Positions 36,062-45,296 of a stretch of DNA of 64,000 nucleotides are shown here, one piece after another; within the stretch, counting starts at the first letter, position 1, and each line of letters starts with the position of its first letter. The notes beneath the pieces were generated by a model, which had not been told where the DNA came from, searched no databases, and worked only from the letters and a program-made list of their open reading frames with translations. The position numbers and the translations under genes were made by a program. Origin of the DNA: Purpureocillium takamizusanense (lineage: Eukaryota; Ascomycota; Sordariomycetes; Hypocreales; Ophiocordycipitaceae). Where the stretch lies: the NCBI RefSeq assembly GCF_022605165.1, contig NC_063068.1:3534001-3598000 (forward strand), given 5' to 3'.

Positions 36062-36956
36062 GCAGAGAGAGAGAGAGAGAGAGAGAGGTGGACCACCAGT
36101 GATGGCCCAGGTCGGATGGGAGGGGAGGCAAGGAGGAGGGGAAAGTTTGACGGGATCCTAGCGAGGACCGAGGACCGACCGAGCAGGCGTGGGACCATGC
36201 CAGCGCATACTGGCAGTGGACTGGGAAAGGAGCAGGGACAGAATGATATTTACATGGACCCCCAGGGCTTGGAGAGACGGCGTTGCCTCAACACACTGCT
36301 TTTAAAATCTATGCGGTTTGGCGAGTTTGCATACCCAACACCTACTATACCAAGCGAATCGCGTGGCCGTTCGTCATGTCTACTTGGAGAAGGATGCAAG
36401 GAGAATGAAATATGCTGAAACAGAATCCTGTGCAAAAACACATGAGATTTTTGAAGTAGCTGCACACACCATCTATGCCCGCCGTGAAACACTACGTCCT
36501 TGCCACTCAGCCTTCAGCGTGCCGTTGTACATCTGAATCGGGACGTCACTGGAGTTTGACATCAAACCCTGGCAAACAAAAATGCAAGGATGGTTGCAAA
36601 AGGGTGCTTCCCTGCCCACACGGTAGGCTTCGTCAACGTTGCGTCCGAATCTGCAAAAAGGGTTGCCCGTCCAGCGCCCGCCCCGTCGCTCCTTCTTTTT
36701 GCCTCCATTCCCCTGGTTGTAACAATGAGGAAGATCATATATGCATCCAACAACGCCTATCCGTGCCCCCTCCCCCCGCCCTGGCACAAGGGATGAAAGT
36801 CGCCCGGCTTAGCGAGCGGGTAGCACAATGTCCTCGCCATGCCAGCTGCGACCAATTGGCCGGTGCCTGGCGCGGCAGTCGCCAGGACGGACTCGGTGAA
36901 AGATGTCCCTTGGAAGGGTCTAATTTTGTATCGTATCGCCGTTCGAAGTCGAGGCT
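36062..36956. other. Convergent 3' intergenic region PEX4 / MNN9
   Basis: 900 bp with a GA repeat at 36064-36087 immediately after the PEX4 stop. No coding frame is supported. Confidence 0.55.
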
Positions 36957-38135
36957 TTATTCGTTATAGTGGTAGACCTGTCATTGCGTTAGCCGAACCT
37001 AGCAAACCAGTGCAAGTAATGGAATACTCACCTTGTAGTTGGGAAGGCCATATGGTTGCCATCCTAAGCGCTTTGCCATGCGCGCAAATCCCTCCGTCTC
37101 AATGAGGTGATAAAAAGCAAAGGGCGGGAACATGGCGCCGTCGCGGTGAACATCGGCTTTGACCAGGAGGGCTGTGCCACCAACGCCATCGAGAGGGACA
37201 ACGAGGTCCGTATCGCCTCCCTCGGAAGCCATATGCGCCATCAGAGTGCGATATGTCGCCATCTCCGCGTATCCTTCTAATAGAATGTCGTCAGGGCCCA
37301 TGGTGGCTGCCATATTCTTGGCAATGTCGCTGTCCTGCCAGCTGTTGTAGTCGTAAGGCCGCTCGTCCAACTTCTTCTTCTCCTCATTGTAGTATCGCTG
37401 GAAGCAGTTGGCGACGATGAGGGGTTTGTCGTGCTTCGCAAGATCCTGAATCAGGGTAGGCGGGGACTCGACGACATCGGAATCGAGCCACAGCACCCAA
37501 GAGGTGGCTGGGCCGAGCGTGGTAAAGAGCAGCGAGTTGCGCGCTTTGGCCATGACGGCTCGGCGCGCCTTTTGGTTCGACATCTTGTGGCGCTCGCTCT
37601 CATCCTGTGAGGCAAGGGCAGGATCGAAATCCTGCCGCAGGATGATAATGCTCTTGAACCGGTCCTTTTCAGGCCCGCGCTTCTGCGTCTTCTCGATCTG
37701 CTGCTGTAGGGCGGCCGTGGCTGCGTTGCCTTCCTTCGTCTTGGGGAGGATGAAACCGAGGGTGATGAGCTCGTGGGGGTAGCTCAATCGCAGCAGGTTG
37801 TCCCAGTACTTTTGATAGAATCGCGCCATCGGGGTCAGAATCAGGATGTGCTCGCGATTCTGCACCGGGTTGGACGTGACGGTGACATGATTAAGGTTGT
37901 ATCTTGTGACGGGCGGCGGCCCAAGCTCGGTGCCGGCCCGTCCGCTGGGCTTCTTGTACGGCGACGTAGGCGGCGAAAGATGATGCTCGGCCGTAACTGA
38001 AGGGACGCGACGCGTCGGGCCGGGGCTGGAGGGCGAGACGAGGAAAAAGAAGATGAAGATGCAGAGGACGGCACCAAGAAGGAGGGTCACAGGGTTCGCC
38101 TTCTTGAGACGGACTGACCCCATGGGTCGAGCCAT
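36957..38135 (-). CDS. MNN9: Golgi alpha-1,6-mannosyltransferase subunit, Mnn9/Anp1/Van1 family
   Basis: Part of the M-Pol complexes that extend the N-glycan mannan backbone in the cis-Golgi. Exon 1 is 38135-37032. A 54-nt intron (donor GTGAGT, branch GCTAAC, acceptor CAG) leads to a seven-codon last exon, 36977-36957, encoding VYHYNE and the stop, the conserved end of this family. The product is 374 aa. It has type II topology: short basic cytoplasmic end (MGSVRLKKANP), membrane anchor at about 16-35, then the luminal GT62 domain with LTPMARFYQKYWDNLL, the DxD motif in LWLDSDVVE (about 215) and VPLDGVGGTALLVKADVHRDG. The frame extends upstream only to a GTG at 38165, so I use the first ATG. 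Assignment to Mnn9 rather than Anp1 or Van1 rests on overall resemblance and is less certain. Confidence 0.9.
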
Positions 38136-39880
38136 GGAGGCGGTCGGCGTTGCCGCTGGCGTCACGCAGCGGACGTCGGCGGCGAGGGCATATACAAGTG
38201 CTCAGATCGAAGGATGCGGTGGCATCGACGTGGCCGTTTCGAAAGGAGGGCCGAGCCTGTCTGTCGCGCAAACGTAACGGTCTTGCCCAAGACAAAGGAC
38301 AGCGTCAGCAGGAAGAAGGGAAGCGACAAAGAACTGCCGCGAGTACACGCGACGGAAACGGACAAGTCCCCTCGCTTCGCTTGTCGCAAGAGAGGGAGAG
38401 TGCGAGGGAGGGCTGATGAAGAAAAATACGAGAGGAGTGGACAAAAGCTTTGGAGAAACCCCCCTGTCTCGAGAGTCGTTGGCATCCAGCGGATAACTAA
38501 GGGATGCTCGCTGAAGGGCTGGGGCCAGCTAAGGTGAACAGTTGAATTGCGGCGCCCAGGGTTGGCTTAGGCGCGTGCGGATTCAAGCGGAGAATTGCCG
38601 GGCCGCTAATATAGAAGGGACAGCCTTCCTTTACAGCCCAGGGATGGGATGGATGAGGGAGGTAGCGGCGTTTTCTCGCCGCTGACGGGACACGGGAGGG
38701 AAAGCGAACCACGCCATCCAAATTTCTTGAAACCAAAGCCCCGCGGCTGCGCTCGCAATTGCGCCCGCGGAGCTTGAGCCAACGGCGGGCCGAGATGGGA
38801 CGCGATAGGTTAATAAGGGCAGTGGCAGGAACCCGTTGACGAACGAACGAACCTCTGCAGGGGCCTGGCTGCACCATCAACGCCCGTGCCTGCTTGGCAC
38901 TTGGTTCTTCATGCGCTGGGATTAAACCTCGTACGTGAAACAAGTGCTGAACTTGGGGCTCGGAAAAGGACAGCATGCACTGGACTTGCAACCTACATTG
39001 TCAGCCGATGCCACACGCCAGCAGACCCTGGCGCAGCACGGACTGAGGGAGGGACTGCACGTCCGCAGCTCCCATCATCAGGGGCTCGCTCAACCATGGC
39101 AAACTTTTTGCCGACTTGCTCACGCTGCACGATTCGCAGCTATTGATTGCCCTTGCTCGATCGTCCTCCTGCAAGCGATAGACGAGCAACCCTGCACCGG
39201 TGCAGTCGCATTCGGCCCCAGATCCGAGTCCGTTAGGGGCCTTGCCAGAGGGTACGAAGTAGGCCACCGCTAGGTACTACTAGTACCGCAAGTCGTCAGT
39301 GGCCGCGCGCCCCCCATCGTCATGAACCATGCCTACAAAATACCCGTGCAAGCCATCCGATTCTAATGGCAGGGAATGCCCAGGGGCTGCGCTACCCTGA
39401 GTTTTTGGTTCGCCGATGCACCATGGGACGACCTGAGTATTCTTGAACTCGGTGGTGTACGAAGTACAGTAATAAGTATACGCAGGGCGTCATCTGCGAA
39501 CAACATCCATGTCCCCACACGCGTGCCTACGCAGTCCAAAAGGGGGCCCACTGGGATCTCCTGCCAACGTGCCCGGTCAACTGGGGAGTGAGAGCCCACC
39601 GCCCTGTCCAGCAGCTGCCGTTCTGCCGTTTGTGCCTCCCAGTCGTACCTAACCATTCGGCTTTCGCGTTCCCCACCCTGCCACTCCAAAGTCCAAACAG
39701 TCGCATTCTCAGCCTCATCAACACTTTGACGCAGATCCCGGGATATCTGTCCCCGACTTTTTCGTTGCCGCGCCGCATACGACACTCGGCCTTTGCCGCT
39801 CTGACGGAGGCTATCCGTCTACCTTACTCTCCAATTGCCCTCGCTTGTAAGGCTGCGAGTACCCTTCCAGCGCCACAGAC
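38136..39880. promoter_or_regulatory. Divergent intergenic region MNN9 / YRA1
   Basis: 1.7 kb without a supported gene. It holds one exact GTACGAAGTAC (39457-39467) and a 10-of-11 match (39252-39262). Promoters of both flanking genes must lie here. Confidence 0.5.
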
Positions 39881-41361
39881 ATGGCCGACAAAATGGACCG
39901 CGGTCTGGATGAGATTATCGCAGACACGGTATGTTCAACGACCTGCGCAGACGGCGACGGTCGACCCTCCCGAGTTCTTTCAGCGCTGACCATGCTTCCA
40001 GCGCAGCAGCGGTCCCCGAAACAGACGCGGCGGCGGCGACCGTAGACGCGATCGCAACGACTACCCTCGCGACGGCGTAAGAAAGGTGAGCCTTCTCCCG
40101 GACTCTCCCCGCCGTTTGCTTCACATCTCTTGTTGACGCGCGGCTGCCTCCAGGTTAATCCTCCTCTCCGCTGTCCTCAAGTTGCTGGCCCCTTCTCAGC
40201 CCTCAACTACCGGCGTCGATTGGCTGCCGAGGCCACCTAGCGATACGATGCACGAACCGCACTGCGAAACTTATAGCTGACCATCGCCTTCCACGTCCCG
40301 AATAGTCCACCCGAAGCGAGCCTAGAGCCATCGATAGGTGAGTTCGTCTGGAACTCTTTTGGTATTGCGGCCGCTAAACGTAACAGCGAGTGGGTTCACG
40401 ATCGCTACGAAGAGAACAGTAAGAACCCCCGCAGATCACTGCCGCGATACCAGGCCTAACCATCGCGTTTGCAGACTCCCGCAGAGCTCCTGCTCCCCGT
40501 CGCCGTCGCGAATCACCCGGTCGTAGGTACGAGTTGCATCTCCAGTCGTCGCACAAACGCGTCGCCGCTAACAAAACGGCCTAGCGAGCCCACTGGGTCG
40601 AAATTGAAGGTCGAAAACATTCACTATGACCTGACAGAAGAAGATTTGGATGTGAGGATGCCCTTCTGCGCCCCGCCTGTTTTTTTCTTTCTGACGCCAT
40701 AGCAGGAATTGTTTGCCAGGATCGGTCCTGTAGTGCGCCTCCAGCTCCTCTACGACCGCGCAGGACGTTCCGATGGCACAGCCTACGTGACATACGAGCA
40801 CCGAGACGATGCGCTCGACGCTATCCGCCAGTTTGACGGTGCAAATGCGAACGGTATATTCTTCCGCGTGACTTTGATCCCCCGAGGAGTTGCTCACTGT
40901 CGTTTTCAGGCCAACCGATCCGACTGACGCTGATGCCGTCGCGAAACCCATTCGATACGGCTGTAATGCCTGGCCGCCCCTTGGCAGAGAGAATCTCAGC
41001 CCCCGGCGATAGACCTCGTTCGCTGTCACCACGGCGCCGATACGACGAGGGCGACGCAGCACGGAAGGGCATTGATAGGTACATTCCAGGCGGTGGCAAT
41101 CGCTCCAGAAGTCCCATGCCTCCCCGCCGTGGGGGGCGTCGTCCTGGCGGCAGGCGTGATGGTGGCGCCCCCAAAGAACAGGATGGGGGTCGCGGCGGTC
41201 GAGGAAACCCGAGGACTAAGAAGACTCAGGAGGAACTCGACGCTGAGATGGAGGATTACTTTGGCGGCGGCAGTGGTGGTGTCGCCGCAACGGGGTCCGA
41301 GGCGCCAAACGGCAGTGCGCCGGCTCCAGCTGCGCACGAGGATATGGACATGATTGAGTAG
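39881..41361 (+). CDS. YRA1: mRNA export adaptor YRA1/ALY/REF
   Basis: An RNA-binding TREX component that hands spliced mRNA to the Mex67 export receptor. Eight exons (39881-39928, 40002-40085, 40306-40337, 40387-40418, 40475-40526, 40585-40651, 40706-40853, 40910-41361) join in phase to 304 aa. Order: an N-terminal UAP56-binding-like motif (MADKMDRGLDEIIADT), an Arg/Gly-rich variable region, a SEWVHDRYEEN box, an RRM (about 90-165) with LKVENIHYDLTEEDLDELF as RNP2 side and GTAYVTYEHRDDA as RNP1, an RGG/Arg-rich C-terminal region, and the family's end motif KKTQEELDAEMEDYF. Three internal exons are only 32, 32 and 52 nt and intron 2 is 220 nt, so automated models often break here. The tiny exons are supported by phase and by the reading they give, not by transcripts. 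Confidence 0.88.
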
Positions 41362-41945
41362 AGTCGCCTTCCAAAACGGGACACCTAAGTCCTATTCTAA
41401 GGTTGCTGGGGGATTGGAAGGCTGGCGCTCGCCTACCCCTTGGTCATCTCATGGCTTGATTGGGCATCCGCGAGAGGGTGGTTATCTAGCCCATCATCCG
41501 GGGCACGTCACACTCGACACGAAGCCGTATGGAAGTCAAGTGTACACTAGTGATTGCAGTTCCAAATGTCCATCGTGCGGTTCTCCTGTGTCATTAGCAT
41601 GTTACTGCCCTGCGACATGGAGCCCGCGGTATGTAGCGGGGTTGGTCCGCAACCACCGAGACCAAGTACTGTAACTTTTGCATTGAATTGCTCTCGGTAG
41701 ATTAAGTTGCGTGTTCTCTTAGTGAGACTGTAAGCTGAAGTTGCTGTGCTTTTCCTTAGCTTCCAAAACATCTCTTGGACATACGAAGTACGAAGTAGCT
41801 TGCGCCTTTTAATTGACGGTGCTCTTGTCTTACTAATTGCGTCCAACATCAGTACACGAAGTCCTTTGCAGCCAGGCCAAAGCTCCTCCTGCCCAGGCTC
41901 CTCCTCTGCGAAACCGTTATCTCGGCGGACATCACAGGACTCATC
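41362..41945. other. Intergenic region YRA1 / dehydrogenase
   Basis: 584 bp. A tandem pair of the 9-mer TACGAAGTA overlaps at 41782-41798, about 150 bp upstream of the next ATG. No gene is seen. Confidence 0.55.
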
Positions 41946-43007
41946 ATGGCAGACGATGCTGGCCCACTCGTTGTGGGCATATTGTCCTTGGGCGACATGG
42001 GCGCCGGGATCGCGAGGTTGCTCAAGGCGCGGGGCTTTCTCGTTGCAACAAATTGCCAAGGCCGGAGGTTTGTCGTGGAGCGGACGATTGCCTTCGTGCG
42101 AGTGATGATGCTGACCCTGTTTACCAGCCAAGACACGGTAGACCGGGCCAAGGATGCCGGCATTGAAGTGCTGTCCTCGGACCTGGACCTTGTCCAGCGC
42201 TGCGCCGTCATCTTGTCGGTCTTGCCCCCCCGAGATGCCGAGGCCACCGCCCAGCGGGTTGCCGATGCGCTCTCGGGTCAGCATCGCAAAGAGCCTCTCT
42301 ACTTTGTCGACCTCAACGCGGTATCGCCATCGACCTGCAAGGGTATGGCGTCATTGTTCCAGAGGTCCCAGGTCCCTGTGCGCTTCATCGACGGATGCAT
42401 TCTTGGCGGGCCGCCGCGCCTCCGGGCGGGCGGCGGCGCGGCGGCACCGGACTCTCTGCAGAACAAGGACTCGGATGCCGAGTGGCGGCGGCCAGACATC
42501 CCAGTCTCCGGTCCCGACTCGCTGTCATCTCTAGGTCCGGAAGGGGAGCGGCTCGCCTCGGTGCTCAACTTTCGGTCTATATCGCCCGACATCGGCGCCG
42601 CGAGCGGGCTCAAGATGTGCTTTGCCTCCATCGCCAAGGGCTTCACCGCGCTCGTCACGCAGTCCTTCACCACGGCGGAACGCCTCGGCGTCGCCGCCGA
42701 GCTGAAGCACGAGCTGGCGGACATCCTGCCCAACCACCTGGCCACCGCGGAGCGGAGCGTGCCCGACATGCCGCCCAAGGCGTACAGGTGGGTGCGCGAG
42801 ATGGAGGAGATTGCGGACACGATGCACGAGGAGGGCGGTTGGAGCAGGGACCTGTTCCGGGGCGTGGCGGGCGTGTACAAGGCCGTCGCCGATGACGAGG
42901 TGCTTGGCAAGGAGAAGGTTGGGAAGAGAAGCAGGGGCACGACCCTGGAGGATGTTGCGGCGGCCATGGCTGAGGGCCTTGAACGCAAAAAGAAGAAGAC
43001 TGAGTAG
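41946..43007 (+). CDS. 6-phosphogluconate dehydrogenase-like NAD(P)-binding protein (DUF1932 C-terminus)
   Basis: A beta-hydroxyacid dehydrogenase superfamily member; the substrate is unknown. The N-terminal Rossmann start VGILSLGDMGAGIARLLKARG carries the GxxGxG-type loop (GDMGAG). A 60-nt segment, 42068-42127, has donor GTTTGT, branch GCTGAC and acceptor CCAG, and removing it restores the expected NCQGRSQDTVDRAKDAGIEV. Spliced length is 333 aa, against 353 unspliced. The intron is a multiple of three without a stop, so retention would give a longer intact protein. The C-terminal half (GAASGLKMCFASIAKGFTAL and following) resembles DUF1932, found in phosphogluconate-dehydrogenase-like proteins. 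The Lys-rich end (RKKKKTE) is unlike a peroxisomal or mitochondrial signal. Confidence 0.85.
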   Translation: MADDAGPLVVGILSLGDMGAGIARLLKARGFLVATNCQGRRFVVERTIAFVRVMMLTLFTSQDTVDRAKDAGIEVLSSDLDLVQRCAVILSVLPPRDAEATAQRVADALSGQHRKEPLYFVDLNAVSPSTCKGMASLFQRSQVPVRFIDGCILGGPPRLRAGGGAAAPDSLQNKDSDAEWRRPDIPVSGPDSLSSLGPEGERLASVLNFRSISPDIGAASGLKMCFASIAKGFTALVTQSFTTAERLGVAAELKHELADILPNHLATAERSVPDMPPKAYRWVREMEEIADTMHEEGGWSRDLFRGVAGVYKAVADDEVLGKEKVGKRSRGTTLEDVAAAMAEGLERKKKKTE

Positions 43008-43197
43008 AGGCATGTCGCTGGTGGGAGATCATTTTCCTTCTCTGTGGTCGTGGCTGCCTTTGTGATTTCAAGCATGATTCACAGCATAACTATATCGGGT
43101 CCGAGGTTGCATAATATGGGCTGTAAATTATGAGAACTGTCGCCTCAACGCGACGGAGGTGCGCATGTCATTATAATACAAAGCAGGCAACGCGCGG

Positions 43198-44790
43198 CTA
43201 TATCAAAGCAGCTGTACCCGCATCCGCCAGCTCTCCGGCCCCTAGAAAGCCGAGGAAGCCGCTGCCCTCGCCATCGGCCCTAGCAGCAAATACTCGCGAG
43301 TTGGGAACGCTGATTTTGGACTCTTCTGTAGGCCCCGATGGCGTTGCTGAGGGTCCGGATACAAATACGCCCTTGCTCGAGAGCCCTCCGAAATGACCGT
43401 CCACGAGGTAGCCGGCTTCCGGGACCTCAGCATCTTTTGAAGCTTCCGCGTCTCCAGGCACACCAAAGACTACGCCCGAAGCCGTGGATAAGACGTCTTC
43501 CGGGGGGGCCTGCGCGGGGATGAAAAATTGAATCTGTGACCCAGGGGGGGCAAAGCCAGAATTTTTCTCCATGGTCTGCATGAACCTAGCCATCTCTTCC
43601 TCTTCGGATGGAGAGAAGTGTGTTTGTTGCGGATCAAGCGAAAGAAGCCCTTTTTTTGGGCCCCAGCCTCCGCCACCGCTCACTAGCTATGGTCAGCTTT
43701 ACTCCCATCTCACTGAGGGTGTAGTGTAGGCTCACATATTTGATAAAGGTGTCCGCCAGAGCTAAACTCCCCTTGGATGTACTTTGATGTAATCTCCACG
43801 GCATCTCGCGTGGCCCCCTTGCCTTTCAGGATAGGGGTCGGATCGGGAGCGTTGTCTGGTTCCGCCACCGGCGACACCATTGCCCAGACGCCCATGGGTC
43901 CCGCTGTTGTTGACGTCCTGTATTTGAACATTGTGTTTACTGAGTCTTCCAGCTCAGTCGACGCGGGTTGCGACTTGCCGTCAACTTCAACGCCGCGGAC
44001 GATGTTTCCGAAACTCTCCGTCACGACTCGTGCGCGGGTTATCGGGGAGAGTGGTGCCCACAGACCCAGCTCGGACGTGGATTGTAGTGGCTCATCCAAA
44101 GACACATTTATACGCTGTGAATGCTTTTCGGCACTTTGTGCGAGCTCCGGCTCCCCTTGCGTCAAGTCAAACCGGGATGCTAGGAGCGTTGACGCCCGGT
44201 TATTGTGAAAGGTAGTCCGCGCAAGGGGAAGAGTCACCCAGGGGCTACCAAGATTGATGGCCAGAGCCGCCACGGACTCGACGTCGTCTCTGGATCTCGG
44301 CGGTGACGGCAGCCACAGCTCGGGAAGGGTCTCGTCCAGCCGCCCTCGGAGGATCGAGATGCCATGCATCTTGCCAGATTCGCCAAGCGCCGGCGTCACA
44401 TGGTCCACTATCGCACAGAGAACATGAAAATGTCCAACACCAGATGCCCCGGAGAGCGCCTTGGCGAATCGTCCCACCACATCGCTGCTCTCCATCTGTC
44501 TGGCGAAGTTGGGGGTTGCCAGGATCACGGCGGCATCATGTCCGTCGGGGTTGTCCAGGATGCCGCTTTCCTCGAGCTTAGAAAAAAGGTGACCATAGTC
44601 CTTGAAACCAATTTTAGCCGCTGGCTCGAGGCGAGAGTCCCATGTTCATCACCTCAGTGTGTGCCGACAGAAAGTAGGAGAATCGTGTCTGTTTGCTCGT
44701 CACGCTGCTGGAGTACAGACGTTGAATGTCAACCAAAAATCGATGACGCCGCAGGCTTCTCAGGCCCCGGAAGTGAGTGCAGGGTCCCAT
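43198..44790 (-). CDS. FIST-domain protein with mitochondrial-type leader
   Basis: Three exons, 44790-44653, 44576-43736 and 43682-43198, joined in phase, encode 487 aa. Exon 1 gives MGPCTHFRGLRSLRRHRF and onward, Arg-rich without acidic residues, a plausible matrix presequence. The body then reads LEESGILDNPDGHDAAVILA. The middle resembles the FIST sensory domain known from bacterial signalling proteins and conserved in fungi with unknown function. The C-terminal exon starts LSGGGGWGPKKGLLSLDPQ, ends in a hydrophobic Ala/Leu/Gly tail and contains a FSPSEEEEMARFMQ helix. The intron-2 acceptor (CTAG at 43683) was chosen because a CATAG four bases earlier breaks phase. It is divergent from valyl-tRNA synthetase across about 500 bp. 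Confidence 0.8.
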
Positions 44791-45296
44791 GAGGTGTCAC
44801 AGCCTCTCCATATGAGACAACGGCGATAGCGGAAAGGTTTACAATGTGAAAAGGATAGCAGAAGAGTCATGCTGCCATGACATCGGTCGCGATCGAAACA
44901 AGAGTGTGGCTTGATCGCGTGGCTGGACCTTACTAGAATGGACGCCACCGAGGTACAAAGCCCAAGGTACCCCCTGCAGCGCCACAGCCCACAGTAATTG
45001 GGACCCCTCACCATCCCACCTCAACCAGAGCGCGGTTGCGGTGTCGCCAAAGTCCGTGACTCAAAATTTGGAGAGTTGACAGGCCAAACTGCCACGCCGA
45101 GACTCTACGCTTTTGAGTCACTCGGTTTTCCCTCGTGTGCCGGACCCAATTCGTCGTATAAGACGGTCACAGAAGCCCTTCTTGTACTGGGCTTCAACAT
45201 CATCTGTCCAGCACGACGTTCAGACTCGCCGTTCGAGCACTTCGGGTGCGATCAGTCTCCCCAAGACGACCCTTGACGACCACCACACGTGCCGCC
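44791..45296. promoter_or_regulatory. Bidirectional promoter FIST gene / VAS1
   Basis: 506 bp between divergent ATGs, with CCAAT-type pentamers at about 44997-45001 (minus strand) and 45145-45149. The part from 45162 to 45296 is also open in frame with VAS1 and reads like a targeting leader (see findings). Confidence 0.55.
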
